In this document: positions 39,336 through 47,865 of the stretch, piece after piece
Position numbering within the stretch: the stretch's first letter is position 1
Layout: each line of letters starts with the position of its first letter
DNA from: a virus
Reading direction: 5' to 3' (one strand)
DNA length: 64,000 nt
Virus record (IMG/VR): IMGVR_UViG_3300025305_003938
Coordinates: 16,439-80,438 of that record
Made by a program: the position numbers and the translations under genes
The notes under the pieces: generated by a model
Database searches by the model: none
What the model saw: only the letters and a program-made list of their open reading frames with translations
Told to the model about the DNA's origin: nothing

Positions 39336-40138
39336 CAGAGTATAAAGATCTTTTTGGGCCCGCCGAGTTACGTCTTTTTCTAGAGAAGATCAAACCCGAT
39401 GAAAAATATAATGATTATCTTAGAGGCAAGCGCGTCGCCATAGTGGGCCCATCGAAACATATGCTGGCATATGACGCCGGCAGTGTTATTGATGAATATG
39501 ATGTTGTTATTAGAATGAAGTGGGTTGATATCCTACCACTCTCAGAACACTGCAATGGCAAATATGTAAAACACATCGGCAGTAAGACTGATGTTGTATA
39601 CGGTAATAGGTTTCTTATTGTTAACAACATGATGCAGGAATATCTAGAGTATTTTAAAAGATCTGAAATAGATCACTATAGAATCCCCGATAATAAGGTT
39701 TCGAACCACTTTTTCTCCAAGGAACTAGCATGCGGCACGACGTATACAGAATACGCATGCGGAGATTTTGGACTTCAGTATCAATCTATCACACAAACAG
39801 ATGGTACAAGATATTGGCCGCAAACAGGAACGGTGGCCATCATGGAAGCAATTGCTAGCGATGCTGCAGAGATTTTCGTTAGTGGCATAACCATGTATCA
39901 TGGCGGTGGCCACATCTTCCAGAAGAATAAGAACCCCACACACAATCAGCCTATTGTGGGAAAACATCACGGCGTGTTAGAAACAGCAATGTTAATAGAT
40001 TGCTATGAATTATCAGAAAATCGTGGTAAAATAAGATTTGATGAGCCCCTGTATAACATTATGAACATGTACAAACAGGGTTTAGCCACGAAGGAAATTA
40101 CAAAAACAATAAATGAGTTTGTAAATAAACTGGAATGA
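39332..40138 (+). CDS. GT29-like sialyltransferase candidate
   Basis: 268 residues. KRVAIVGPSKHMLAYDAGSV then IDEYDVVIRMKW (~residues 31-62) resembles the large sialylmotif of GT29 enzymes, and HIGSKTDVVYGN follows as in the 'GSRTDV' stretch. YWPQTGTVAIMEAIASDAAE with IFVSGITMYHGG (~165-195) resembles the small sialylmotif (P-x-TG...G-F/I). The family is best known from animals and is rare in bacteria and phages. Overlap with the previous gene by four bases supports a shared function. The call is by motif reading only. Confidence 0.65.
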   Translation: MTEYKDLFGPAELRLFLEKIKPDEKYNDYLRGKRVAIVGPSKHMLAYDAGSVIDEYDVVIRMKWVDILPLSEHCNGKYVKHIGSKTDVVYGNRFLIVNNMMQEYLEYFKRSEIDHYRIPDNKVSNHFFSKELACGTTYTEYACGDFGLQYQSITQTDGTRYWPQTGTVAIMEAIASDAAEIFVSGITMYHGGGHIFQKNKNPTHNQPIVGKHHGVLETAMLIDCYELSENRGKIRFDEPLYNIMNMYKQGLATKEITKTINEFVNKLE

Positions 40139-40812
40139 TAACAGACAAGAAAATTTTAGCAGTCACTCTCGCCCGCGGCGGCTCAAAGAAGATTCCGAGA
40201 AAAAACATAATCGACATCAATGGTAAGCCGCTGCTAGCCTACACAACAGAGATCGTCAAGGAGAGTCAGTATGTGGATAAACATATTGTATCGACGGATG
40301 ATTTGGAAATTGCAATGATCGTAGAAGAATGTGGAGCCGAGTTGCATATGAGGCCCCCCCTTTTGGCACAAGATGATACTACCTCTGCAGCTGCGTTGAT
40401 GGATGTTGTGCAAAGCAACCCCAACTATGACTATGTGGTGGAAGTCATGGCCACAAATCCATTAAAAACGACAGAAGACCTTGACAAAGCACTAGAGAAG
40501 CTTTATGATACTGGAGCTGACTCTGTTGTATCGGTAGTGAGAATATGGGATCACCACCCCTCTAGAGTCAAATATATCAAAGAAGACAAGTTAATGGATT
40601 TTTACCCAGAGATACCCGAATCCCGCCGGCAAGATTTAACACCGGCAGCATATGTCAGAAACGGAAGTATATATGCAACGACTGTGGAGTCTTTCCTAGA
40701 ACATGAGGTTCGCCTAGGCCCAGATACAAGGCCCTATATTATGTCAGAAGAGAACACGATTAATATCGATGAACCTAGAGATTTAGAGTTAGCAAGAATA
40801 ATACTTAAATGA
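40135..40812 (+). CDS. neuA: CMP-sialic (nonulosonic) acid cytidylyltransferase
   Basis: 225 residues, normal for bacterial NeuA without extra domains. LARGGSKKIPRKNII (~residues 10-24) is the CTP-binding signature, followed by PLLAYT, MRPPLLAQDDT and DYVVEVMATNPLKT. The ending NIDEPRDLELARII is the usual metal- and substrate-site tail. The enzyme activates a nonulosonic acid (Neu5Ac, legionaminic or pseudaminic) with CTP. Which acid cannot be told; family relatives include LegF and PseF. It overlaps genes on both sides by four bases. Confidence 0.86.
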   Translation: MITDKKILAVTLARGGSKKIPRKNIIDINGKPLLAYTTEIVKESQYVDKHIVSTDDLEIAMIVEECGAELHMRPPLLAQDDTTSAAALMDVVQSNPNYDYVVEVMATNPLKTTEDLDKALEKLYDTGADSVVSVVRIWDHHPSRVKYIKEDKLMDFYPEIPESRRQDLTPAAYVRNGSIYATTVESFLEHEVRLGPDTRPYIMSEENTINIDEPRDLELARIILK

Positions 40813-41741
40813 AAATTATATGTATAACACCAGTGACTGATACCATGATGCAGAACCTTGAGACGAAAGGTGATGTCACATACTGTCCAAATATTAACAA
40901 AAATCAGCTGTCAGAGGCTCTTAAGGAAGACTACGACGTTATATTCACCAACCCTAACAAACAGGGTTTCGTGCTTGATAAGGGCCTCCTGGGGCCCTCT
41001 AGCGTGTCTGTAATCTGTACAGCCTCGACGGGTACTAACCATATTGACAAAAAATACTGCCAAGACAACAATATTACTATATTTTCTATAACGACGGATT
41101 ATCCACTTTTGAGGAAAATCACATCAACAGCAGAGCACTCTTTTGCTCTAATGATGGCCTTGTTGAGAAATCTACCTAATTCACAGAATTCTGTTATTGC
41201 CGGGGCATGGAACTGGGAACCGTTTTTAGGTCGCCAAATCAACTGTTTGAAAATTGGTATTGTTGGCTATGGCCGCCTAGGCGAGATGATGGCGCGCTAT
41301 TGTGCCGCTTTCGGAGCAGAGGTTTATATCTGTGATCCATATAAAAGTACAGACATGAAATACCCCCAGGTTGATTCTTTAGAGCGACTGTTCGAAATTT
41401 GCGATGTGGTTTCTCTCCATGTGCATGTCACAGATGAAACAAAATATTTTATTAATAAAAAATTGCTTGCAAAAGTAACCAAATCAGTGTATCTTATCAA
41501 TACGTCTCGTGGTGAGGTTGTTGATGAGAAGGACATCATTTCCATGTTAGAATCAGGTAAGTTAGCTGGATATGCGACAGATGTCGTTGAGGATGAATTT
41601 GGAGACGTATCGAACAGTCCAATAATCCAACACTTAGAAGATTTAAATATTATTGTTACTCCTCACATTGGGGGTATGACAAGTGATGCTAGGGAACTAG
41701 CTTATAATGGAGCAATTAACAAATTGGAGAATACAAAATGA
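40809..41741 (+). CDS. D-2-hydroxyacid dehydrogenase
   Basis: 310 residues. The NAD-binding KIGIVGYGRLGEMMARY (~residues 155-171) is followed by LINTSRGEVVDEKDI (~230, with the catalytic Arg) and VTPHIGGMTSDARE (catalytic His, ~282). This is the SerA/PdxB/formate-dehydrogenase-like superfamily. Its place between neuA and neuB is unusual; it may make or recycle a keto-acid or sugar-acid precursor, or oxidise a glycan unit. Substrate unknown. Start in ATGA overlap. Confidence 0.82.
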   Translation: MKIICITPVTDTMMQNLETKGDVTYCPNINKNQLSEALKEDYDVIFTNPNKQGFVLDKGLLGPSSVSVICTASTGTNHIDKKYCQDNNITIFSITTDYPLLRKITSTAEHSFALMMALLRNLPNSQNSVIAGAWNWEPFLGRQINCLKIGIVGYGRLGEMMARYCAAFGAEVYICDPYKSTDMKYPQVDSLERLFEICDVVSLHVHVTDETKYFINKKLLAKVTKSVYLINTSRGEVVDEKDIISMLESGKLAGYATDVVEDEFGDVSNSPIIQHLEDLNIIVTPHIGGMTSDARELAYNGAINKLENTK

Positions 41742-42541
41742 CAGAAATTATTGCTGAAATCGGTTGGAATCATATGGGAGACATCGAGTTGGCTGATCGT
41801 ATGATCGGTGCTGCAGCCCGAAGTGGCGCCACTTATGCTAAATTTCAAACTTGGTCTGTTTCTAGGTTGAAAGACGGAGAGTGGGACAGGGACGGCCGCC
41901 GCCAAATCTACGAAAATGCAGAATTAACCGCAGCTGATCATATAGACTTGATGAACCTGTGTGACAAGCATAGCATTAAATTTCTATCATCAGTGTTTAG
42001 TGTTCCAGATGCTCAACTGCTAGCAGACTTGGGCCAGTCATCGGTTGTTAAGATTCCGAGTTTTGAATGCAGAAATGTAGAATTAATTGATTTCTGTAAT
42101 GAGCACTTTAAGAAGGTTTATATGTCAACAGGCACATCCAAGTGGTCAGAATTACAGGAAATCGTACCAAGGTTCGATAAAGCTGAACTCACCCTTCTTC
42201 ACTGTGTCTCTTCTTATCCATGCTTGCCAACCATGGCAAACATTTCAAAGCTAGCTGACTTAAAAACTCTTTGCCCTCGTATCGGCTATAGCGACCATAT
42301 CATGGGAGTGGAGTCCGCGAAAGTGGCGTTAGCCTATGGTCTAGACGTTGTTGAGAAGCATTTTACGGTAGACCATGACCTTCCGGGCCGCGACAACAAG
42401 TTTGCAGTACTACCAGAGGAACTTAAGAGCCTATCGGAATTTATCACACTTGTCAAAGAGATGCATCAGTTTCACGGGCTAGACTATCAGGCCGCAGAGG
42501 AAGGTGCCCGCAATGAATACGCGGGAAGATTTAATGGCTGA
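41738..42541 (+). CDS. neuB: N-acetylneuraminate (nonulosonate) synthase, short form
   Basis: 267 residues. EIGWNHMGDIELADRMI, then AKFQTWSV, then SSVFSVPDAQLL and VVKIPSFECRN are NeuB hallmarks. EKHFTVDHDLPGRDNKFAV (~205) contains the metal-binding His of the TIM barrel. NeuB condenses PEP with a ManNAc-type sugar. Typical enzymes have ~345 residues and a C-terminal antifreeze-like SAF domain that completes the active site; here the protein stops after the barrel, so the SAF domain is missing or supplied elsewhere. It overlaps the next gene by eight bases. Confidence 0.86.
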   Translation: MTEIIAEIGWNHMGDIELADRMIGAAARSGATYAKFQTWSVSRLKDGEWDRDGRRQIYENAELTAADHIDLMNLCDKHSIKFLSSVFSVPDAQLLADLGQSSVVKIPSFECRNVELIDFCNEHFKKVYMSTGTSKWSELQEIVPRFDKAELTLLHCVSSYPCLPTMANISKLADLKTLCPRIGYSDHIMGVESAKVALAYGLDVVEKHFTVDHDLPGRDNKFAVLPEELKSLSEFITLVKEMHQFHGLDYQAAEEGARNEYAGRFNG

Positions 42542-43178
42542 TAATATCTCTATTATTATTCGAAACAGGAACGAGGAGAGGTGGATAGGTTATGCTATTC
42601 AGTCTTCTCTAGACACATTTGAAAATCCGGAGATTATTGTCATTAATAACAATTCAGTGGATCAGTCAATGGAGATCGTGAACGAGTTCTGTTTTTCTAA
42701 TATTAAGATTTCAAACATTGACAATTATACCCCTGGTCGCGCCTTGAACACTGCAGTGAGGGAGGCATCAAACGAAACAATTTTGATCCTATCAGCTCAC
42801 AGTGTTATAACGAAGCCAGTCGATTTGGAAAAAGTCCAAAGACAGCTTCAGGAACATGTTGCTGTATTCGGAAAACAAACACCAGTATATCGCGGCCGCA
42901 AGATCACAAAGCGTTACGTTTGGTCACACTTTACAGACGAATCTGTGGTTAATATGTGGTCTGAGCCCGAGAGCAGACACTTCCTTCACAATGCTTTCTG
43001 CTTTTATAACAAAGGGGCATTGCTGGAAAATAAATTCGATGAACGGCTTTCTGGTAAAGAGGATCGTTACTGGGCTAATAAGGTTGTATCACGCGGCCTG
43101 ACGTACCTATATGATGTAGAGTTACAATGTGACCACCATTGGACCCCAGCCGGCAACACTTGGAAAGGTTTGGGCTAA
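42534..43178 (+). CDS. GT2 family glycosyltransferase
   Basis: 214 residues. ISIIIRNRNEERWIGYAIQS then INNNSVDQSMEIVNEFC give the GT2 opening, and GKEDRYWANKV (~190) is the catalytic ED region. ATG 42534, with GGGAAG upstream, is preferred over a start at 42504 or 42513 inside neuB. The GAGR-like (TPGRALNTAV) segment is typical of rhamnosyl- or polypeptide-type GT2 proteins. Donor unknown. Confidence 0.8.
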   Translation: MADNISIIIRNRNEERWIGYAIQSSLDTFENPEIIVINNNSVDQSMEIVNEFCFSNIKISNIDNYTPGRALNTAVREASNETILILSAHSVITKPVDLEKVQRQLQEHVAVFGKQTPVYRGRKITKRYVWSHFTDESVVNMWSEPESRHFLHNAFCFYNKGALLENKFDERLSGKEDRYWANKVVSRGLTYLYDVELQCDHHWTPAGNTWKGLG

Positions 43179-43741
43179 TGAGAATTGTTGCGTTTATACC
43201 AGCCAAGGGGAATTCGAACAGACTTAAGGGGAAAAACATGTTTCCTCTGAAAGATAAACCTCTAATTTGTTGGACTTTCGACGCGATCAAAGAATCAAAA
43301 TACTTAGATGAGGTATATATTTCGACAGATAGTGAAGAAATCTCTAACATTTCCTTACTTTACGGCTTTAACGTCATAGAAAGGCCTCCGGAGCTTACGC
43401 TACGACATGTTGGAAAACAAGAGGTTTTAGAACATGCGATTGTTGAAATAGAAGATGTGGAAAAAGTAGATTATATTTGTATGCTACAGGCAAATTCCCC
43501 TCAGATTGAGGCTTCTAAGATAGACGAAGCTGTCGAGAAAGTTGTAAATTCGGCCGGCGAGGTGTGGGAGTGCTTATCGATAAACAAAGAAACCTTGTTT
43601 ACTGATGGTGCTATAAGGGTTTTTCACCGAGATTGCTTAACTCGCAAAGGCCTAGGCATGTATATAAGTACTGTTTTGACCGATTACGTTGACGTACATA
43701 CGATTGAAGATATAAGAAATATAGAGGCTACAGGCGCTTAG
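43178..43741 (+). CDS. Second NeuA-like cytidylyltransferase, short
   Basis: 187 residues. FIPAKGNSNRLKGKNMFPLK is the CTP-binding opening and is close to NeuA/PseF. The PLICWTFDAIKESKYLDEVY segment follows, with DYICMLQANSPQ in the centre. A true NeuA is ~225 residues, so this copy may be minimal or specialised. The start overlaps the previous stop (TAATG); the frame from 43139 was rejected as an internal extension. Two cytidylyltransferases with one NeuB suggest two activated acids, one being perhaps Kdo-like. Confidence 0.75.
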   Translation: MRIVAFIPAKGNSNRLKGKNMFPLKDKPLICWTFDAIKESKYLDEVYISTDSEEISNISLLYGFNVIERPPELTLRHVGKQEVLEHAIVEIEDVEKVDYICMLQANSPQIEASKIDEAVEKVVNSAGEVWECLSINKETLFTDGAIRVFHRDCLTRKGLGMYISTVLTDYVDVHTIEDIRNIEATGA

Positions 43742-44401
43742 ATGTATAAAGTTACTGTTGGTATATGCTGTTTTAATCAAGACGATTGGGTGTATCGTTG
43801 TTTGAGGAGTCTATCATCTCAAAGTATGCACAAAGACGATTTTGAAGTTGTTATTGTAGACGATAACCACAAACCCAGCCAAACGCTAGAGGATGTATGC
43901 GCCGCAATGTCTAACGTATTGAACATACGACTGGTAAGGAACGAAACGAACATTGGCCTGCCCGCCTCATTGAATAGGATTCTAAAAACGGCCCGCGGCA
44001 AATACTTTGTTAGAGTAGACTCTGATGATTATGTGTCCAGGCATTTCCTCTATATGTTATCGACGTTTTTAGAGATGAATGAGAACTATCAAGCCGTTTA
44101 TTGCGATTATATGAAAGTCAACCATGTTGGCCAGAAGTTGGGGTATTATGATGCACATACTGCCCCTATAGCGTGCGGTGTCATGTTTACATATGAATCA
44201 CTTTGTTCATTAAATTTTTATAACGAAGAGTATAAAATGAGAGAAGGGCATGAATTGTTGGAGAGATTCCAGCAGAATTATTCAATGTACCACCTAGAAG
44301 CACCACTGTATCGGTACAGGATACATGAAGAGAATAGAACAAACAACAAAAAGCAAGTAGAATACTACGATTTAAAGCTTAAAGGAGAAGAAAATGGCTA
44401 G
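43742..44401 (+). CDS. GT2 family glycosyltransferase
   Basis: 219 residues. VTVGICCFNQDDWVYRCLRS, VVIVDDNHKPSQ and LPASLNRILKTARGKYFVRV then DSDDYVSRHF show the GT-A fold with DSDD as the metal-binding DxD. It starts one base after the previous stop and overlaps the epimerase by eight bases. One more transfer step in the same operon; donor unknown. Confidence 0.84.
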   Translation: MYKVTVGICCFNQDDWVYRCLRSLSSQSMHKDDFEVVIVDDNHKPSQTLEDVCAAMSNVLNIRLVRNETNIGLPASLNRILKTARGKYFVRVDSDDYVSRHFLYMLSTFLEMNENYQAVYCDYMKVNHVGQKLGYYDAHTAPIACGVMFTYESLCSLNFYNEEYKMREGHELLERFQQNYSMYHLEAPLYRYRIHEENRTNNKKQVEYYDLKLKGEENG

Positions 44402-45269
44402 ATGTTTAGTAACAGGGCATAAAGGGTATATTGGTACCAAGCTCGTTGAGGAATTAGAACGACAGGGGCATGAGGTCGTAGGGATCGATCTGCAAGATGG
44501 AAAAGATGTAATATTAGAATTGCAAGAACATACAGATGGAGGGTTTCACCCCCACTACGTAAATTTTAAACCAGAATATCTGTTCCACTTAGCTTGTATC
44601 CCTCGCGTCGCCTACAGTGTAGAGCAACCTGTTGAAACAATGCAGAACAACGTTCTAGCCACTAGCGTTGCCCTTAATTTTGCGCGCAAGAACGGGGTAA
44701 AGCGGTTTGTATATTCAAGCTCCTCTTCGGTACGTGGCAATGGGAATGGTCCTGTTAGTCCATATGCTCTTCAGAAGTACACATCTGAGTTAGAAGTGGG
44801 AATGTACAGCGCCCTTTATGGCACGATGGACACTGTGTCTCTTCGTTACTTCAATGTTTATTCACACGATCAACAGGCCTCTGGCCCATACGCTACTGCC
44901 GTCGCAGCATATATGAGAGCCGTGAGAGAGGGTACCACCCCTCACATCACTGGAGATGGAGAGCAGCGCCGCGATATGTCTCACGTACTGGATATTGTTT
45001 CTGCAAACATATTCGCCATGGAACACACTAAGGATTTTTCTGGCCAACACTTTGACGTTGGAACTGGAAGTAATATATCTCTTAACCAGATAAAAAATAT
45101 TGTACAAAAACACCACCCTAGTGTAGAATTTGAATATGTTGAAGACCGCGCCGGCGATGTACGCAATACAAAAGCAAATATGGTGCCACTAATGGAATTG
45201 GGATGGACGCCTAGCTGGAATATTAACGATGGCATTGAGGACTGTTTTGAGCGAACGAGAGTAGGGTAG
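44394..45269 (+). CDS. NAD-dependent sugar epimerase/dehydratase
   Basis: 291 residues of the extended SDR family. LVTGHKGYIGTKLVEELERQ (~residues 4-23) is the GxxGxxG NAD site. VYSSSSSVRG, then SPYALQKYTSEL with the YxxxK catalytic pair (~residues 124-128), and DVGTGSNISLNQI follow. The GalE/UDP-GlcNAc-4-epimerase branch fits best by overall pattern, but the substrate is not proven. It is placed to supply a nucleotide sugar for the local transferases. Confidence 0.86.
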   Translation: MARCLVTGHKGYIGTKLVEELERQGHEVVGIDLQDGKDVILELQEHTDGGFHPHYVNFKPEYLFHLACIPRVAYSVEQPVETMQNNVLATSVALNFARKNGVKRFVYSSSSSVRGNGNGPVSPYALQKYTSELEVGMYSALYGTMDTVSLRYFNVYSHDQQASGPYATAVAAYMRAVREGTTPHITGDGEQRRDMSHVLDIVSANIFAMEHTKDFSGQHFDVGTGSNISLNQIKNIVQKHHPSVEFEYVEDRAGDVRNTKANMVPLMELGWTPSWNINDGIEDCFERTRVG

Positions 45270-45270
45270 T

Positions 45271-46119
45271 ATGAAAGAGAAGATCGGTATTATAGGAAAT
45301 GGATTTGTAGGCTCTGCAATTGCGTCCGGCTTCGCGCTGCATGCAGATGTGAAGGTCTATGATGTAGATACAACTAGGTCGACCCACAGCATGGGGCATG
45401 TCATAAATGAATCTAATGTTATTTTTGTTTCGGTACCGACTCCAATGCTTCACACCCTAGGCGGAAAGATTGATACAACAATCATGGATGGGGTTTTCGA
45501 ACAAATTTCCATGTTGAATAATCGAAAAGACAATATCTTTGTGGTGAAATCTACAATTGTACCCGGAACAATCGAGAGGTACATAGAAAGATATCCCAAG
45601 CTCAACATCGTGTTTAGTCCCGAGTTCTTAACCGAACGTGCTGCGCGCTTTGATTTTATTAATGCATCTAGGATTATTTTAGGTGGAGAATCCAAGCTAA
45701 CTGAGCAAGTGGAAAACACTCTAAGAGTAAGGTTCCCCCATGTTAGAATCATCCACACAGATGTAGCTACGGCTCAATTTATCAAGTATATGGCAAATTG
45801 CTTTTTCGCAACAAAAGTTTCATTCATGAATGAGATGAAACAAGGAGCAGACAAATTGGGCGTTAATTGGGATGATGCCATATTAGGCTTCATCACAGAC
45901 GGCCGTATCGGGAATTCGCATATCGATGTCCCAGGTCACGATGGTAGCCTAGGTTTTGGAGGCAAATGCTTTCCAAAAGACTTGAATGCATTTATTGAAC
46001 TGTTCCACGAGAATGGTATTGATCCGGCAGTTATGGAATCAGTTTGGAAGAAGAATTTAGAAGTAAGAAAAAACTTAGATTGGGCCGAGATTGTCGGCGC
46101 AGTAACTAACAAAAACTAA
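45271..46119 (+). CDS. UDP-glucose/GDP-mannose-dehydrogenase-like, short
   Basis: 282 residues. KIGIIGNGFVGSAIASGFAL is the NAD-binding site, and SVPTPML and SPEFLTERAAR are family segments. GHDGSLGFGGKCFPKDLNAF (~225) contains the active-site Cys (GGxCFPKD). Full enzymes have ~390-450 residues; the C-terminal UDP-binding domain is absent, since the gene ends soon after the middle domain. It may be a truncated or specialised dehydrogenase. It closes the glycan locus. Confidence 0.83.
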   Translation: MKEKIGIIGNGFVGSAIASGFALHADVKVYDVDTTRSTHSMGHVINESNVIFVSVPTPMLHTLGGKIDTTIMDGVFEQISMLNNRKDNIFVVKSTIVPGTIERYIERYPKLNIVFSPEFLTERAARFDFINASRIILGGESKLTEQVENTLRVRFPHVRIIHTDVATAQFIKYMANCFFATKVSFMNEMKQGADKLGVNWDDAILGFITDGRIGNSHIDVPGHDGSLGFGGKCFPKDLNAFIELFHENGIDPAVMESVWKKNLEVRKNLDWAEIVGAVTNKN

Positions 46120-46132
46120 GAGGAGTTTTAAG

Positions 46133-46363
46133 ATGAAGTTAAGTAAGCAAGCACTTGGGGCAATCATGATGACCCTACAGAAATCATTAATGGAACAAAG
46201 CGATATCGTTCCAGTTTTAGAGGGGTTTAATTTGACTCCAGATGAGGACGATGGAAACGTATTGCACGTTGCAAACCCCCCTGTCGTCAGTTTCGAAAAC
46301 GTTAACCCTGAGGTCGCAACCGCAGAAACCACCGAGACTGATACTACAGATACAGAAGCATAA
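46133..46363 (+). CDS. Small protein with MKLSKQ-type start (76 aa)
   Basis: MKLSKQALGAIMMTLQKSLM recalls the upstream KITK leaders in length and charge but lacks the KEEL part. The tail is acidic and Thr-rich (ETTETDTTDTEA). AGAGGAG precedes ATG 46133. It may be a diverged leader protein or an unrelated small helical protein. Unknown. Confidence 0.6.
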   Translation: MKLSKQALGAIMMTLQKSLMEQSDIVPVLEGFNLTPDEDDGNVLHVANPPVVSFENVNPEVATAETTETDTTDTEA

Positions 46364-46366
46364 AAC

Positions 46367-46615
46367 ATGCCGAGATACACATATCAATGTAGTTCCTGTA
46401 ATGACATGTTGAATGTGTATCACTCCATTAAGGACGTTTTGGAAGATTGTACCTTATGCGAGACTACGGGTTCTTTGGGCCGGCTATTGAGTCGACCTTT
46501 ATACACTACGAAAGTTGCAACAAAAGCAAAAATCGGAGAAGTCACAGAAAACTTTATCGAGGATGCTAAGAAAGAACTAGCCCAGCAAAAGAAAGGGCTA
46601 AAGAAAAAAAGATGA
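46367..46615 (+). CDS. FmdB-like zinc-ribbon protein
   Basis: 82 residues. YQCSSC with CTLCETTGSLGRLLSRPLY is a two-knuckle zinc ribbon like the FmdB regulatory family. The C-terminal helix is basic (KKELAQQKKGLKKKR). Small zinc-ribbon proteins of this kind are often unassigned in phages. It precedes the late sigma factor region and could have a transcriptional or ribosomal role, but that is only positional. Confidence 0.7.
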   Translation: MPRYTYQCSSCNDMLNVYHSIKDVLEDCTLCETTGSLGRLLSRPLYTTKVATKAKIGEVTENFIEDAKKELAQQKKGLKKKR

Positions 46616-46929
46616 TAATAGTTGTTATACTATCTGTATTATTGAATATTCTTTTAGTCTGGTATCTGTATAAGGTGCTGGCCAAATTATTGTATACTTC
46701 CGACAACTTGGGCGACTTATATCTCATCACTAGAACATACAAAGAAATGGTTAGCTCCATGTATGGTATGGATATGTTTTATGGAGAGCCTGTGATACAA
46801 GAACTACTCGCGCGATCCAAAGAATTGGTTGAAGAGATTGAGAAGTTTGAGGAAATATACGAAATTACAACGAATATTGAATTTGAGGATGAACTAGATG
46901 CCGCCGAAGAAGAGAAAAAAGAGAACTAA
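46612..46929 (+). CDS. Membrane-anchored small protein (105 aa)
   Basis: Residues ~1-25 (MIIVVILSVLLNILLVWYLY) are a membrane helix or uncleaved signal anchor. The rest is a cytoplasmic or periplasmic helical part, acidic near the end (EFEDELDAAEEEKKEN). It overlaps genes on both sides (four bases before, 32 after). Unrecognised. Confidence 0.6.
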   Translation: MIIVVILSVLLNILLVWYLYKVLAKLLYTSDNLGDLYLITRTYKEMVSSMYGMDMFYGEPVIQELLARSKELVEEIEKFEEIYEITTNIEFEDELDAAEEEKKEN

Positions 46930-47593
46930 AAATTTATATTTTACCAAAGATCACGAACTAGCGATCATTGAATATACAAAAACTCCGTCAAGAGCTAAGA
47001 GATCAGAGTTGTATATCGAGTGGATTCAGCCGGCCTTTGATCAAATGGTAGACAAAATTATTTATACTTACCGGTTTGGTAATCTGCCAAACATTGAGTA
47101 CCTTAAGCAAGATTGCAAGATCTGGTTAACCACCATTTTAGATAAATATGATCCAAGCAAAGGATCGAAGGCGTTCTCATACTTTTCAGTTGTTACAAAA
47201 AACTGGTTTATTCATAAAGTAAAAAAGAACAACACTCGGGCCCGTAGAGAAGTCTTTCTAGAAGATATAACTAGCGAAAGAGACGTTGAGAAGATCAGCG
47301 AAGAGTTGAGTTATATTAGAGAAAGGCAAATGAAAGAGTTCTGGTTGCACTTTTACCATGAAATGAACACGTGGCACAGCGCAAACCTCAAGCCGAATGA
47401 ACGAAAAGTTTTAGAAGCTATCCGAATTTTGTTTGAAAGTTCGGAAGATATTGAAATTTTCAATAAAAAGGCTATTTACTTATACTTACGAGAGCTTACA
47501 GGTCTTAACACCAAGCAGGTTGTTAACATACTTAACAAGTTACGAGCGAAATACAGGAATTTTAGGAACAAATGGGACGCGGGCGAGATTTAG
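46898..47593 (+). CDS. 55: T4 gp55-like late sigma factor
   Basis: 231 residues. KNLYFTKDHELAIIEYTKTP, IEWIQPAFDQMVDKIIYTYR and YDPSKGSKAFSYFSVVTKNW resemble gp55 homologues of marine T4-like phages, especially the KAFSYFSVV stretch. gp55 replaces host sigma at late promoters together with gp33 and the sliding clamp. That places this phage in the T4 late-transcription group. The start is basic and the ATG overlaps the previous gene. The C-terminal ~80 residues look like a sigma region 4-like helical part (NTKQVVNILNKLRAKYR). Confidence 0.85.
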   Translation: MPPKKRKKRTKNLYFTKDHELAIIEYTKTPSRAKRSELYIEWIQPAFDQMVDKIIYTYRFGNLPNIEYLKQDCKIWLTTILDKYDPSKGSKAFSYFSVVTKNWFIHKVKKNNTRARREVFLEDITSERDVEKISEELSYIRERQMKEFWLHFYHEMNTWHSANLKPNERKVLEAIRILFESSEDIEIFNKKAIYLYLRELTGLNTKQVVNILNKLRAKYRNFRNKWDAGEI

Positions 47594-47865
47594 AAGAGTA
47601 CATAGAGGAGATCACGAACAACGTGCGAGAAGATCGCGCAGTTGCTAAGGTCCTTCTCATTGAAGCAATGCATGAGATGAAAAGCTCCGATGTCGCGCGC
47701 AAAGATCTAGGGCCCTTGGCAGCAAAATACGTCGAGAACCTGCAGCGTTCCAACGAACAACTCGTTAAACTGTCGGCTATAATTCAGAGAAAAGACAACA
47801 AAAATACAGGCTTATCCGCGGAAGACAAATCAGACATATATGAGATGATCAAGGATAAGGAGTGA
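47572..47865 (+). CDS. Small helical protein after sigma factor (97 aa)
   Basis: It overlaps the gp55-like gene by 22 bases. The protein is acidic and all helical (RGRDLEEYIEEITNNVREDR, DLGPLAAKYVENLQRSNEQL). In T4-like genomes a gp33 co-activator of similar size is often adjacent to gp55, so gp33 is one candidate. I see no diagnostic motif, and in some phages this place holds a terminase or neck protein. Uncertain. Confidence 0.55.
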   Translation: MGRGRDLEEYIEEITNNVREDRAVAKVLLIEAMHEMKSSDVARKDLGPLAAKYVENLQRSNEQLVKLSAIIQRKDNKNTGLSAEDKSDIYEMIKDKE

